Origin: Cupriavidus laharis
GTDB lineage: Bacteria > Pseudomonadota > Gammaproteobacteria > Burkholderiales > Burkholderiaceae
Assembly: GCF_914271435.1 (NCBI RefSeq)
Contig: NZ_CAJZAI010000003.1
Coordinates: forward strand, 186,001 to 250,000
DNA: 64,000 bases
Direction: 5' to 3'
Position numbers and translations under genes: made by a program. Shown here piece by piece: positions 8,368-17,082 of the stretch (the stretch's first letter is position 1; each line of letters opens with the position of its first letter). The notes beneath the pieces are model-generated. The model searched no databases and was not told the origin of the DNA. It worked only from the letters and a program-made list of their open reading frames with translations.

Positions 8368-10218
8368 TCAGACGTAGTCCTTGTACTTGTCCAGGTAACG
8401 CACCGGCTTGGACAGCGCGTCGCGGCGGAACGGGTCGCCGAGTTCACGCGTGCACAGGACCTCGATGATCGTGGTCTTGCCGTGGTTCATCTGCAGGTCG
8501 ATGGCGCGCTTGAGTGCCGGGCCCACATCCTCGAGGCGGTCGACGACGATGCCTTCCGCGCCCATCGCCTTGGCGATTTCCGCAAAGCTCTGGTTGTCGA
8601 GCTCGCCCGCGACAAAGCGGCGGTTGTAGAAGTCCACCTGGTTCTTCTTCTCCGCGCCCCACTGGCGGTTGTGGAAGACCACGGCCGTCACCGGGATGTT
8701 GTGGCGCACGCAGGTCATGGTTTCCATCAGGCTCATGCCCCAGGCGCCGTCACCGGCGTACGAGACGGCCGGGCGGTGCGGCGCGGCCACCTTCGCGCCG
8801 ATGATGGTCGGGAACGCGTAGCCGCAGTTGCCCCAGCTCATCGCCGCGAAGAAGCTGCGCGGCTTTTCGAAGCGCAGGTAACTGTTGGCGACCGAGTTGA
8901 TGTTGCCGATGTCGGTCGAGACCATCACGTCGGCCGGCATGGCCTTTTCCAGCTCGCGCAGGACCTGGCGCGGGTGCAGGTAGGTGCCGCCGTTGAAGGT
9001 GCGCTCGTTCTTCTGCTCCTCGATCATGTCCAGGCTGTACGGGTCGCGCTCGTGCGTCCAGTCGTCCAGTTCCTTTTCCCATGCGGCCTTCTCGCTGGCG
9101 ATTTCAGTGGCACGGCCGTCGCGGGTGCTGTCGCAGGCGAGCGTGCGGCCGGCCAGGCGCTGCGTGAGGGCGATGGCAGCGGCCTTGGCGTCGCCGCAGA
9201 TGCCCACCGAGATCTTCTTCACCAGGCCCAGCATCTTGTGGTCGGCGTCGATCTGGATGATCTTCGCATTCTTCGGCCAGTAGTCCATGCCGTGCTGCGG
9301 CAGCGTGCCGAACGGCCCCAGGCGCGAACCGAGCGCGATCACCACGTCGGCGCGCGAGATCAGCTTCATCGCCGCCTTCGAACCCTGGTAGCCCAGCGGA
9401 CCGCACCACAGCGGGTGGCTGGCGGGGAACGAGTCGTTGTGCAGGTAGCTGTTGACCACCGGCGCGCCCAGGCGCTCGGCCAGTGCCTTGCATTCCTCGA
9501 TGGCATCGGCCATTACCACGCCGCCGCCGGAGATGATCACCGGGAACTTGGCCTGGGCCAGCAGTTCTGCGGCCTCGTTCAGGCTCTGCTCGCCGCCGGG
9601 GCCGCGGTCCAGGCGCTGCGGCTTCGGAATCTCGGCGGTGATCTTGCCGTAGAAGTAGTCACGCGGGATGTTGAGCTGGGTCGGGCCCATCTCGGCCAGC
9701 GCGCGATCGAAGCAGCGGCCGGTGAACTCGGCCATGCGCTGCGGGTGCGTGACGTGGCCCTGGTACTTGGTGAACTCCTGGAACATCGGCAACTGCTTGG
9801 CTTCCTGGAAGCCGCCCAGGCCGATGCCGGTAGTGCCGGCCTCGGGGGTGACGATCACGACCGGGCTGTGGGCCCAGTACGCGGCGGCGATGGAGGTCAC
9901 GCAGTTCGAGATGCCCGGCCCGTTCTGGCCGATCACCACGCCATGCCGGCCCGACACGCGCGCATAGCCGTCGGCCATGTGGCCCGCGCCCTGTTCATGC
10001 ACCACCGGGATCAGGCGGATGCCGGCGGGGGCGAAGATGTCCATCGCATCCATGAACGCCGAGCCCATGATGCCGAACATGTCGGTCACGCCGTTGGCGA
10101 CCATGGTCTCCACGAACGCTTCGGACGGCGTCATGGTCTGGGGGCCGGCCGGCACCTGGGTCTCGGTGGCCGAGCCTCCGGAAACGGCGGGGTGCGAAGT
10201 CGTGTCGAGGTCGCGCAT
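8368..10218 (-). CDS. xsc: Sulfoacetaldehyde acetyltransferase (ThDP enzyme)
   Basis: 616 residues. It cleaves sulfoacetaldehyde with phosphate into acetyl phosphate and sulfite, the shared end step of taurine, isethionate and sulfoacetate use. It has the three-domain ThDP fold: activating glutamate in VVHEQGAGHMADGYAR (Glu75) and the ThDP/Mg motif GDGAWGMS near 489, ending in VVFHN. Xsc signature segments GGFQEAKQLPMFQEFTKYQG and NRQWGAEKKNQ are present. The start follows AGGAGA by six bases; the N-terminal 25 or so residues before MTPSEAF are a variable extension. First gene of the xsc-pta-tauE operon. No gene that makes sulfoacetaldehyde (Tpa, TauXY, IseJ, SauS) is in the window. Confidence 0.95.
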   Translation of the reverse strand: MRDLDTTSHPAVSGGSATETQVPAGPQTMTPSEAFVETMVANGVTDMFGIMGSAFMDAMDIFAPAGIRLIPVVHEQGAGHMADGYARVSGRHGVVIGQNGPGISNCVTSIAAAYWAHSPVVIVTPEAGTTGIGLGGFQEAKQLPMFQEFTKYQGHVTHPQRMAEFTGRCFDRALAEMGPTQLNIPRDYFYGKITAEIPKPQRLDRGPGGEQSLNEAAELLAQAKFPVIISGGGVVMADAIEECKALAERLGAPVVNSYLHNDSFPASHPLWCGPLGYQGSKAAMKLISRADVVIALGSRLGPFGTLPQHGMDYWPKNAKIIQIDADHKMLGLVKKISVGICGDAKAAAIALTQRLAGRTLACDSTRDGRATEIASEKAAWEKELDDWTHERDPYSLDMIEEQKNERTFNGGTYLHPRQVLRELEKAMPADVMVSTDIGNINSVANSYLRFEKPRSFFAAMSWGNCGYAFPTIIGAKVAAPHRPAVSYAGDGAWGMSLMETMTCVRHNIPVTAVVFHNRQWGAEKKNQVDFYNRRFVAGELDNQSFAEIAKAMGAEGIVVDRLEDVGPALKRAIDLQMNHGKTTIIEVLCTRELGDPFRRDALSKPVRYLDKYKDYV

Positions 10219-10247
10219 GGGGTGTCTCCTGTGTGACGTAACAAAGT

Positions 10248-10262
10248 GGAACGATTCGTTCC
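10248..10262. promoter_or_regulatory. Palindromic operator at xsc, probable IclR site
   Basis: ggaacgattcgttcc is a perfect 7-1-7 palindrome sharing GGAAC-N5-GTTCC with the site at 2281-2297. It ends 20 bases from the -10 box, exactly as at the permease. It would sit about +14 to +28 of the xsc transcript and just upstream of its ribosome site. Probably bound by the IclR protein encoded at 2413-3243. Confidence 0.7.
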
Positions 10263-10282
10263 GGAAAATTGTTGTTGGGGGA

Positions 10283-10311
10283 AATGTAGGCGGAAGTTGC
10301 CCAATGGTCAA
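10283..10311 (-). promoter_or_regulatory. Sigma70 promoter of xsc-pta-tauE
   Basis: On the minus strand, TTGACC (10311-10306), 17 bases, TACATT (10288-10283), identical in both hexamers and spacing to the permease promoter. Upstream of it (about 10312-10390) the DNA is unusually A+T-rich for this genome, which would favour promoter melting or bending. The xsc leader would be about 60 bases. Confidence 0.75.
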
Positions 10312-10473
10312 CAGGAAATTTTTGTTTTCGGAATATTTGGTATTAAAAAATGAGACAAAACAATCTATGTGTGATGTATGTGTAACGTACGAAGGATGTC
10401 GGAGCAGGAAATCCGGGCAGGTGGCTGGCACCGCGCGCCGTGAATACATTGGCGCGCCCCTGTCCTGAAAGCG

Positions 10474-10501
10474 TTTGCAGCGCCCTGCGGGGCGCTGCAA
10501 A
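10474..10501 (-). terminator. Perfect 12-bp hairpin after the anti-sigma gene
   Basis: tttgcagcgccc and gggcgctgcaaa pair perfectly around a 4-base loop, 30 bases downstream of the leftward anti-sigma gene and upstream of the xsc promoter. There is no clear T-run, so it may be a weak intrinsic terminator or an extragenic palindrome that insulates xsc. Confidence 0.5.
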
Positions 10502-10530
10502 GGGTGAGCCTGCGTGCCAGCCGCGGCTTG

Positions 10531-11328
10531 TCATGCCGGCGCGGGCTTGCGTGCGCGCTGGTCGATCTGCCGCCGCATTTCATCGGCAAGCGGATGCAGG
10601 CCGCTGGTGGATGCGGATGCGACCAGGCTGTAGCCCAGTCCCTGGTCCGCCCACGAATATCCGGCCACGCCAGCCTGCCGGTGCGCCTTCATCGGCGTGT
10701 CCTGTTCGACCTGCATCGGGCGCACCAGCATGGCCAGGCGCGTGCCGTGCCCGTCGTCATACATGAACAGCCCGGCGGGGCCGTGCTCGGTCGCCACCAG
10801 GCGGCCGCCCATGTAGCGATAGCCGGACCGGGTGAGGTCCGGCACGGCAACGGGGCGCTGCAGGCGCGCCGACACCCAGCTGACCAGGTCGGCGCTGTCG
10901 TTCGCGCTGATCTCCACGGGCCGGTTCGGGTCGGAGGCGAAGACCTGGTAGCTGGCCGTGGCCTCGCGGGCCAGCGCGGCAATGCCGCCCGATGCCGGCT
11001 CGGTGGCGCCGCGGCCCATCCAGCCTGCCAGGCCACCCACGCACAGCGCCACGAACACCGAAGCAGCCAGCCGCCATGGAGCGGCCGTGCGGGTGCGGCG
11101 CGCGGCGAGCATATGGCGCAGGTTGAGTTCCGGCGGGATCGGCTCGCTTGCCACCGGCGCGAATGCGGCGCGCAACTGCTGGCGCTGCGCAGCATAGCCT
11201 TCGACGCGGCGCGCGACTTCCGGGTGATTGCGCAGATAGGCTTCGATCTCATGCCGGCGTGCCTCGTCCAGCGCGTTGTCGACATAGGCCTGCAGGTCTT
11301 CTTCCTGCACGGGCCGGTTCTCGTTCAT
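10531..11328 (-). CDS. Transmembrane anti-sigma factor
   Basis: 265 residues: an N-terminal cytosolic helical domain (about 1-75, QEEDLQAYVDNALDEARR) typical of anti-sigma factors, a single membrane helix (about 83-102, RLAASVFVALCVGGLAGWMG) and a periplasmic domain of about 160 residues. No zinc-binding HxxxCxxC is visible in the N-terminal domain. It overlaps the ECF sigma gene by four bases (ATGA), the usual arrangement for a cognate pair, and should hold that sigma factor at the membrane until a periplasmic cue releases it. The cue is unknown. Confidence 0.85.
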   Translation of the reverse strand: MNENRPVQEEDLQAYVDNALDEARRHEIEAYLRNHPEVARRVEGYAAQRQQLRAAFAPVASEPIPPELNLRHMLAARRTRTAAPWRLAASVFVALCVGGLAGWMGRGATEPASGGIAALAREATASYQVFASDPNRPVEISANDSADLVSWVSARLQRPVAVPDLTRSGYRYMGGRLVATEHGPAGLFMYDDGHGTRLAMLVRPMQVEQDTPMKAHRQAGVAGYSWADQGLGYSLVASASTSGLHPLADEMRRQIDQRARKPAPA

Positions 11329-11864
11329 TTGACCCTCCGCAATGCTGCTTTCTGTGCCGGTCCGGGTGCCGTGGCCGGCGTGCCGCCTTCCATGATCTTC
11401 AGCAGCCTGTCCCGCGCGCGTGACAGGCGCGACATCACGGTGCCGATCGGAATGTCCAGTACGCGAGCGGCGTCCGCGTACGACATGTCCTCCACCGACA
11501 CCAGCAGCAGCACGCTGCGCTGCTCTGCCGGCAGCGTCTCCAGCGCGCTCATGAGATCGCGGTAGTGCAGGGCGTCTTCCTGCGTGGCGCGCGCGCTCAG
11601 GGATTCGGCCACGTCCTCGATCGCCACATGCAGGCCGCGCGCGCCCGCCTGGCGGCGCAGCGCCGTCATCGCCAGGTTGTGCAGGATGGCGAACACCCAG
11701 CTGCGGGTGTCGGCGTGGCTGCGGCGGCTGTCCCAGTAGGTGATGACCTTCTCCAGACAGTCCTGGACGAGATCGTCGGCGGCGGCTTGTTCGCGCAGCA
11801 GCGCACGCGCGTAGCGCCGCAGCGCGGGGATCATCGGCTCGACGTGCTGCAACAGGTCCTTCAC
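11325..11864 (-). CDS. ECF-type RNA polymerase sigma factor
   Basis: 179 residues with sigma region 2 (about 20-80, containing DDLVQDCLEKVITYW and WVFAILHNLAM) and region 4 (about 115-165, ETLPAEQRSVLLL then GTVMSRLSRARDRL as the DNA-binding helix). It directs transcription of a small regulon, probably including its own operon. Encoded between a secreted beta-propeller gene and its anti-sigma factor. I cannot assign it to a numbered ECF group from sequence alone. Confidence 0.9.
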   Translation of the reverse strand: MKDLLQHVEPMIPALRRYARALLREQAAADDLVQDCLEKVITYWDSRRSHADTRSWVFAILHNLAMTALRRQAGARGLHVAIEDVAESLSARATQEDALHYRDLMSALETLPAEQRSVLLLVSVEDMSYADAARVLDIPIGTVMSRLSRARDRLLKIMEGGTPATAPGPAQKAALRRVK

Positions 11865-11905
11865 AGCCAGTCCTCTCCGGTACGCATGGACAACGCTGCG
11901 CCAGC

Positions 11906-13396
11906 CTACATGGCCTGCACCTGGACTGGCGCGGCGGGCTTGCCGTCGCCGGATGGCGCGATCACAAGATAGCGCCGCGCTTCGGTACCGGCAATGCCCT
12001 GCACGACCTGGCGGATTGGCCCGATCGCGTTGACGATGGCTGCGCCCGCCGGGTTTGTATTGAACGTCGCCAGCGGCTCGAGCGGACCGGTGCCATCGGT
12101 CCGGCTTGCCAGCGCGAGCACGTAGGGCTGCCTGGGCTGCAGCCCGGTTACAGACGCCTGCAGGACTTGCAGCAGGCCCTGGTCGAAGAGTGTCACGCTT
12201 GTCGGCGCGGCGGCGCCTGCAGCGGGCTTGCCATTGGCTACAGGCACCAGCTTCAGTTGCGTCGTCTGTGCGGCCATGCCGATCGGCTGCAATCCCTGCG
12301 TTCCCGCACCTTCGGCCACGGCATTCGGGACATAGACGACGGCCTGCGGCGCCTGGCCCACCGGTACATTGGCGACGACCTGGTTGGTGGCGGTATCGAT
12401 GGCCGCAAGGCTATCCGCATTCTCCAGGCCTACATAGATGCGGGTGCCGTCGCCGGACGGCCAGAGGCCGTGCGGCAGGGCGCCGACGGGAATCGCCGCG
12501 ACCTGGGAGAAGTCGTCCGTGCGGAAGACCTTCACCTGGTTCAGCCCGCCGATGGTGACATAGGCGAACGTGCCGGCCGCGGTGTGCGCAAAGTTCACGT
12601 GGTTGGTGATCGCGCCGGTTTCAAGGGTTTTCAGGAGGCGGAACGGTGGACGCGCTTCGAACACCTGGGTCTTGCCAATATCCTTGAGCGTGAACCAGAC
12701 CTGCTTGCCATCCGGAGTGGCAGCAATGTTCGGGCAGAACGGGCTTTCCTGCTTCACGCGCGCGACGACCTTGTGATCGGCCACGGTGACCACCGCGACT
12801 TCGGGGTTGAACGACGAGCAGATGTACCCGTATTTGCCGTCCGGCGAGAAGATCTGCATGCCGGGGCCGGCAGCGACGGTAATGCGGGTCTTCTCCGCGA
12901 ACGTCGCGGCATCGATGACAGAAATGTAGTTCTCCCCGCGCACCGTCACCCAGACTTCCTTGCCGTCCGGTGTGTAGAACGCTTCATGCGGCGAACGTCC
13001 CACGTAGGTCACGTGCCTGACGGCATTGGTCGCCGTGTCGATGAAGGACACCGAGTTGGAGCCGATCGACACCACCGCCAGCGTGCGCCGGTCGGGCGAG
13101 AAGCCCAGGCCATGCACGAGCAACTGGCCGCGATAGAGCGGGCTGAGGTTGCCCGGAGTCGGATCGCCCAGGCGAATCACGCCGAGCAGCTTGTTGTCGG
13201 CCGGATCGGTCACCGACACCGTGTTCGAGAACTGCTCGGCCGCGTAGATGCGGTCGCGGTGGGTGACGGGCACGTCCGGCGCGCTCAGCGGGCCGGGCGC
13301 TTGTCCGGCCAGTGTGATGCCGGACAGGCCGAGCAGCAGCGCGAAGGTCAGGGCGGTCTTGACGGTCTGGATGGTCGTGAAAGGGTTCTGGTTCAT
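11906..13396 (-). CDS. Secreted YVTN/YncE-like beta-propeller protein
   Basis: 496 residues with a signal peptide (about 1-31, hydrophobic TALTFALLLGLSGITLAG). The mature part is a seven-bladed-type propeller with repeated blades of the form YVxN/VSFIDTATNAV and SPDG (for example FSPDGKYGYICSS, TPDGKQVWFTLKD), followed by a C-terminal extension from about residue 370 that is not propeller. Such proteins are periplasmic binding or scaffold proteins. It sits in one operon with a DUF305 protein upstream (15-base gap) and sigma/anti-sigma genes downstream, so it may be part of the sensed envelope process. No catalytic role can be assigned. Confidence 0.8.
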   Translation of the reverse strand: MNQNPFTTIQTVKTALTFALLLGLSGITLAGQAPGPLSAPDVPVTHRDRIYAAEQFSNTVSVTDPADNKLLGVIRLGDPTPGNLSPLYRGQLLVHGLGFSPDRRTLAVVSIGSNSVSFIDTATNAVRHVTYVGRSPHEAFYTPDGKEVWVTVRGENYISVIDAATFAEKTRITVAAGPGMQIFSPDGKYGYICSSFNPEVAVVTVADHKVVARVKQESPFCPNIAATPDGKQVWFTLKDIGKTQVFEARPPFRLLKTLETGAITNHVNFAHTAAGTFAYVTIGGLNQVKVFRTDDFSQVAAIPVGALPHGLWPSGDGTRIYVGLENADSLAAIDTATNQVVANVPVGQAPQAVVYVPNAVAEGAGTQGLQPIGMAAQTTQLKLVPVANGKPAAGAAAPTSVTLFDQGLLQVLQASVTGLQPRQPYVLALASRTDGTGPLEPLATFNTNPAGAAIVNAIGPIRQVVQGIAGTEARRYLVIAPSGDGKPAAPVQVQAM

Positions 13397-13411
13397 GGCT
13401 TGATCTTGTTG

Positions 13412-13873
13412 TCAGTGTGCGTGCGCGGCATGGCCGCGTCCGGCCGCTTGCGGCTGGGGCTGGTCGGCGATTGCGGGCTGGGTCGGTGCGGGCGCGGATG
13501 GCGGCAACGGCTGGCCGAGCGCGAGCCGCATCGCGGCGATCTCCTGCAGCTGTTCGACGACGATTTCCTGCGCAATGCGCCGCAGCTGTTCATTGCGCCC
13601 ATAGCGCAGCTCGGCCATGGCCATGTCGATGGCGCCCTGGTGATGCGGGATCATCATGGCGGCAAAGTCCTGGTCGATATTGCCGCTGGGTTGGACCGCC
13701 ATGCCGTCCATCATCCGCGTCATGGCGGCCTCATTCTCGGCCGCGAACTTCTGCTGATCGGTGGTGGCCTGGGCTGCGGCGGCAGCCGGCAGCAGGAATG
13801 CCACGGTCAATGTCAATGCCAGGACGGTCCAGGCGCGGGCGGGGGATCGCGATGGGTGGGGCGGGAAGGCCAT
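13412..13873 (-). CDS. DUF305 secreted protein
   Basis: 153 residues: signal peptide (about 1-35 ending PAAAAAQA), then a DUF305 four-helix domain with the hallmark MMIPHHQGAIDMA, and a Pro/Ala/His-rich tail (GHAAHAH). The HHQGA histidines and the family's frequent neighbours suggest metal (often copper) binding in the periplasm, but that is not established here. It is the first gene of a four-gene leftward operon ending with the anti-sigma factor, so it is a likely target or part of that stress response. Confidence 0.85.
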   Translation of the reverse strand: MAFPPHPSRSPARAWTVLALTLTVAFLLPAAAAAQATTDQQKFAAENEAAMTRMMDGMAVQPSGNIDQDFAAMMIPHHQGAIDMAMAELRYGRNEQLRRIAQEIVVEQLQEIAAMRLALGQPLPPSAPAPTQPAIADQPQPQAAGRGHAAHAH

Positions 13874-14115
13874 GGTTCCTCGTCGTTCAGGCGGTCCGGG
13901 AAGCGGACCAATGCCTGGTAGACGCAGGAGGGGGCGCGTTTATTCCAACGGGAGGTGGATTTTGTGTTCAGGGGAGAAGACTGCGCACCTGGCGGTCGGG
14001 CTGGCTCCGCCAAATGCGATGCCCCCGCCACTGCGCGATGCGACAGGCGCGCGCCTGTCTGCCGCTTCAGGCGGGGTATCGCGGTAACTGCAACACGACC
14101 GGGCCGTGGCCGGCG

Positions 14116-15105
14116 TCAGTCCGGCTTGATCTGCGCGCGCGCAATGATCGGCTTCCACCGCTGTTGTTCCTGCGCGATGAAGCGCGCGAACTCTTCCGGC
14201 GTACTGCCCACCACCAGCGCGGCATCGGCGCTCAGCCGCTGTGCCGACGCTGGGCTCTTCACCGCCTTGATGGCGGCGTCCGCGAGCTTGTCGGTGGCCG
14301 GCTGCGCAAGGCTCGCCGGGGCGAGCAGGCCATACCACTGCGTCATCTCGAAGCCCGGATAGCCCTGTTCCGCAACGGTGCCGACCTCAGGCAGCTGCGC
14401 GATACGCTGCGAAGTGCCAGTGGCGATGCAGCGCAGCTTGCCAGCCTTGATGAATGGCAGGATGGCCGGCGCGCCGACCGCGGCCGCATCGAGCCTGCCG
14501 GAAAGCAGGTCGGTGATCTGCGGGCCGCTGCCGCGGTACGGCACATGGGTAATGAAGGTGCCGGTGGACGCCTTCAGGTACTCGAAGGCGAGATGGCCCG
14601 CACTGCCATTGCCGGCCGAACCGTAGTTGAGCTTGCCGGGCTTGCTCTTGGCCAGCGCGATGAATTCCTTCAGGTTCTTTGCCGGCACGTCGGGATGGAT
14701 CACATACAGGCTAGGCACCTTGGACAACAGGGATACGGGACGGAAGTCCTTGTTCGGGTCGTAGGGCAGCTTTGCGAAGATGTAGGGATTCACCGCGAGG
14801 GTACCGATGTGGCCCAGGATCAGCGTGTGCTGGTCGTCCGCGCGCGCCACTTCGCCCATGGCGACGTTGCCCGCGCCGCCGGGCTTGTTCTCCACGAACA
14901 CCGATACGCCAAGCAGCCGGGTCAGTTCGGCGGCCGTCGAGCGGGCCACGATCTCGGAGCTGCCGCCGGGCGCGAACGGCACCACCAGCCGGATGGGCTT
15001 GGCGGGCCATGCCTGCGCCCGTGCGAGCGAAGGCGCAAGGGCGCCGGCGCCGAGCGCGGCAGCAAGCTTCAGGATGTCGCGGCGGACGGGGTCAAACTGG
15101 GTCAT
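14116..15105 (-). CDS. Bug-family (TTT) periplasmic binding protein
   Basis: 329 residues. The N-terminus has a twin-arginine motif (RRDILKLAAALGAGA), then the mature Bug domain beginning WPAKPIRLVVPFAPGG, with the ligand-loop AGNVAMGEVA and YGSAGNGSAGHLAFEYL. Bug proteins capture organic acids or amides for tripartite tricarboxylate transporters, but many lack a linked transporter, as here. The chosen ATG gives a complete export signal; longer in-frame starts would add unlikely sequence. The second Bug gene lies directly upstream, so the two are likely cotranscribed. Confidence 0.88.
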   Translation of the reverse strand: MTQFDPVRRDILKLAAALGAGALAPSLARAQAWPAKPIRLVVPFAPGGSSEIVARSTAAELTRLLGVSVFVENKPGGAGNVAMGEVARADDQHTLILGHIGTLAVNPYIFAKLPYDPNKDFRPVSLLSKVPSLYVIHPDVPAKNLKEFIALAKSKPGKLNYGSAGNGSAGHLAFEYLKASTGTFITHVPYRGSGPQITDLLSGRLDAAAVGAPAILPFIKAGKLRCIATGTSQRIAQLPEVGTVAEQGYPGFEMTQWYGLLAPASLAQPATDKLADAAIKAVKSPASAQRLSADAALVVGSTPEEFARFIAQEQQRWKPIIARAQIKPD

Positions 15106-15163
15106 GCATTTCTCCGGGGGTTCTTGATAGCTGGGGGCGTGCGGTGGGTGACCGGCGGTCACC

Positions 15164-16162
15164 TCATTCGGGCTTGACGTTGCCGTCCTTGATGACCTTG
15201 GCCCACAGGCGGGTCTGGTTGTCGATATAGCGGGCGGCTTCGGCCGGCGGCGCGGCCACCACCTCACCGCCCAGCTCGGCAATGCGCTTGCGCACGTCCG
15301 GACTGTTCATGACTTTCTGCAAGGCGTCGGACAGCTTGCCGACAATGGGCTGCGGCGTACCGGCGGGGACGAAGGCCGCATTCCATTCGTAGACTTCGTA
15401 TCCGGCCACGCCGGCTTCCTCCATGGTCGGCACCGACGGCAGCGCAGGCGTGCGCGTGTGGCTGGTCACGGCAAGCGGCCTGAGCTTGCCGGCCTTGATG
15501 TGCTGCAGGCTCGAAGCAACGTTGGCGAAGAACAGTGGCACCTGACCCGCGATAACGTCCGTCATGGCCGGGCCGCCGCCCTTGTACGGTACGTGCAGCA
15601 GGTCTACGCCGGCGCGCTGCGCGAACAGCACGCCGGAGAGGTGCTGGGCGGAGCCGTTGCCCGACGAGGCAAAGGCCACCGTGCCCGGCTTCTGCTTCGC
15701 CATTGCCAGGACATCCTTGACCGACTGCGCCGGGAATCCCGGCGTGGCAACCAGCACATTGGGATAGCGGGCCAGCACGCCAATCGCCGTAAAGGCCTTG
15801 GCGGGGTCATAGGGCAGGCGCGGATACAGGCTCGGATTGACCGCGTAGGAAGAGGCGTCGACCATCAGCGTGTAGCCGTCCGGCGCGGCCTTGGCAACGT
15901 ACGACGCGCCGATCTGCCCGCCGGCGCCGGGTCGGTTCTCGACAACGACGGACTGGCCCAGCTCGCGGCCGAGGCCAGGCGCGATCAGCCGCGCCATCAG
16001 GTCGGCGCCGCCGCCCGGCGGGTAGGTCACGACAATGGTGATGGGCCGGGTTGGCCACCGCGCGGGCGCTTCCGTGGCCTGCGCAAGGGCAGGGGTCAGC
16101 AGCAGGGTGGTCACCAGTGCCGCGGCGATCCGTGTTGGCGAATGCTTCAAGCTTGTCTCCAC
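15164..16162 (-). CDS. Bug-family (TTT) periplasmic binding protein
   Basis: 332 residues with a Sec signal peptide (about 1-30, ending ALAQATEA) and the Bug fold: RPITIVVTYPPGGGADLMARL, ENRPGAGGQIGASYVAK, and ASSGNGSAQHLSGVLF. It lies between the GntR regulator upstream and the other Bug gene downstream (58-base gap). The three probably form a leftward unit for an organic-acid substrate handled by the divergent amidohydrolase; ligand unknown. Confidence 0.88.
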   Translation of the reverse strand: METSLKHSPTRIAAALVTTLLLTPALAQATEAPARWPTRPITIVVTYPPGGGADLMARLIAPGLGRELGQSVVVENRPGAGGQIGASYVAKAAPDGYTLMVDASSYAVNPSLYPRLPYDPAKAFTAIGVLARYPNVLVATPGFPAQSVKDVLAMAKQKPGTVAFASSGNGSAQHLSGVLFAQRAGVDLLHVPYKGGGPAMTDVIAGQVPLFFANVASSLQHIKAGKLRPLAVTSHTRTPALPSVPTMEEAGVAGYEVYEWNAAFVPAGTPQPIVGKLSDALQKVMNSPDVRKRIAELGGEVVAAPPAEAARYIDNQTRLWAKVIKDGNVKPE

Positions 16163-16202
16163 ATCAATGGGCGTTCTTCGTTCTTCGTTCTTTGTTCAAG
16201 GG

Positions 16203-16985
16203 TCACCGGATATCCGCCTGGTAGCGGAAGGCGTAGGCATCGCCCCTTGTCAGCCGGTACTCCGCGCAGTGGCCCTGCAGGTCATAGGCGCGCCGTGTCA
16301 CCAGCGCGCACGGATGGCCGTCCGGCAGGTCCAGCAGGCTTGCCTCGTCGGCATCCAGCGTGCGGAAAGTCACTTCGTCCACGGCACGATGGATGGTGAT
16401 GCCGCATTGCGAAGCCAGCAGTGGATAGAGCAGGTCGCCCCATTCGGCCCTGGGCAGGCGCTGCAATGGCTCGCAGCGCGGCAGTGGCAGCCAGATCGAT
16501 TCGATCAGGCGCGGCTTGTCGTCGAGCCAGCGGCGCCGCGAAATCGCCAGGCCGCGTGCGCCGGCATCGAGCCCGAACAGCGCGGCCATGCTCTTGTCCA
16601 GCCGCGCAGCCCGGCACGACAGGATCTCGGAACGCGGGATCGCCAGGCCTGGCTCGATGCCAGTGGCGAAGCTGCCCGGCGCCGCCGTGTCGGCCCGGAA
16701 GCGGAAGAACCGCATCATGCTGGCGCCGGTGAGCCCGTTGCGCACGAAAGTGCCTTTGCCTTGCACCCGCTCCAGCAGTCCTTCCTGCACCAGCACGGCA
16801 ATGGCCTGGCGGATGGTGCCCAGCGCAATGCCGAATTCGGCGGCAAGCGTGCTTTCCGCTGGAATCGCCGAGCCCGGCTGCCATTCGCCGTCCACGATCT
16901 TGCGCTGCAGCTGTGCCGCAATCCGGCCATAGCGGCTGACGCCAGGGGCGGTTGCAGCGCTGCGCAGCGGGTCGTTGTCTTGCAT
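16203..16985 (-). CDS. GntR-family regulator, HutC subfamily
   Basis: 260 residues: winged HTH at about 18-85 (IPAESTLAAEFGIALGTIRQAI) and a C-terminal UTRA ligand-binding domain (about 100-255). It is divergent from the amidohydrolase gene with 97 bases between them that contain an inverted repeat, and upstream of two Bug genes. Probably the local repressor of both sides. The inducer is presumably the imported acid or an intermediate. Confidence 0.85.
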   Translation of the reverse strand: MQDNDPLRSAATAPGVSRYGRIAAQLQRKIVDGEWQPGSAIPAESTLAAEFGIALGTIRQAIAVLVQEGLLERVQGKGTFVRNGLTGASMMRFFRFRADTAAPGSFATGIEPGLAIPRSEILSCRAARLDKSMAALFGLDAGARGLAISRRRWLDDKPRLIESIWLPLPRCEPLQRLPRAEWGDLLYPLLASQCGITIHRAVDEVTFRTLDADEASLLDLPDGHPCALVTRRAYDLQGHCAEYRLTRGDAYAFRYQADIR

Positions 16986-17007
16986 CTGCCGTCCGTGTTA
17001 GATTGAT

Positions 17008-17021
17008 GTCCTATAGAGGAC
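17008..17021. promoter_or_regulatory. Inverted repeat, probable GntR operator
   Basis: gtcctatagaggac (arms gtcct/aggac, 4-base spacer) lies in the short divergent region between the GntR gene and the amidohydrolase gene. Its position suits autoregulation and control of the amidohydrolase. Operator function is inferred. Confidence 0.45.
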
Positions 17022-17082
17022 TAGAGTAGCTGCGAGACGCCTGGCACCATATCAGGGCTTACCCGCATGCAAGAAAAGGCTG

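Noticed and set aside
12167-13921. 584-codon rightward frame opposite the beta-propeller and DUF305 genes
   Set aside because: Spans two genes on the other strand and has composition of an antisense shadow.
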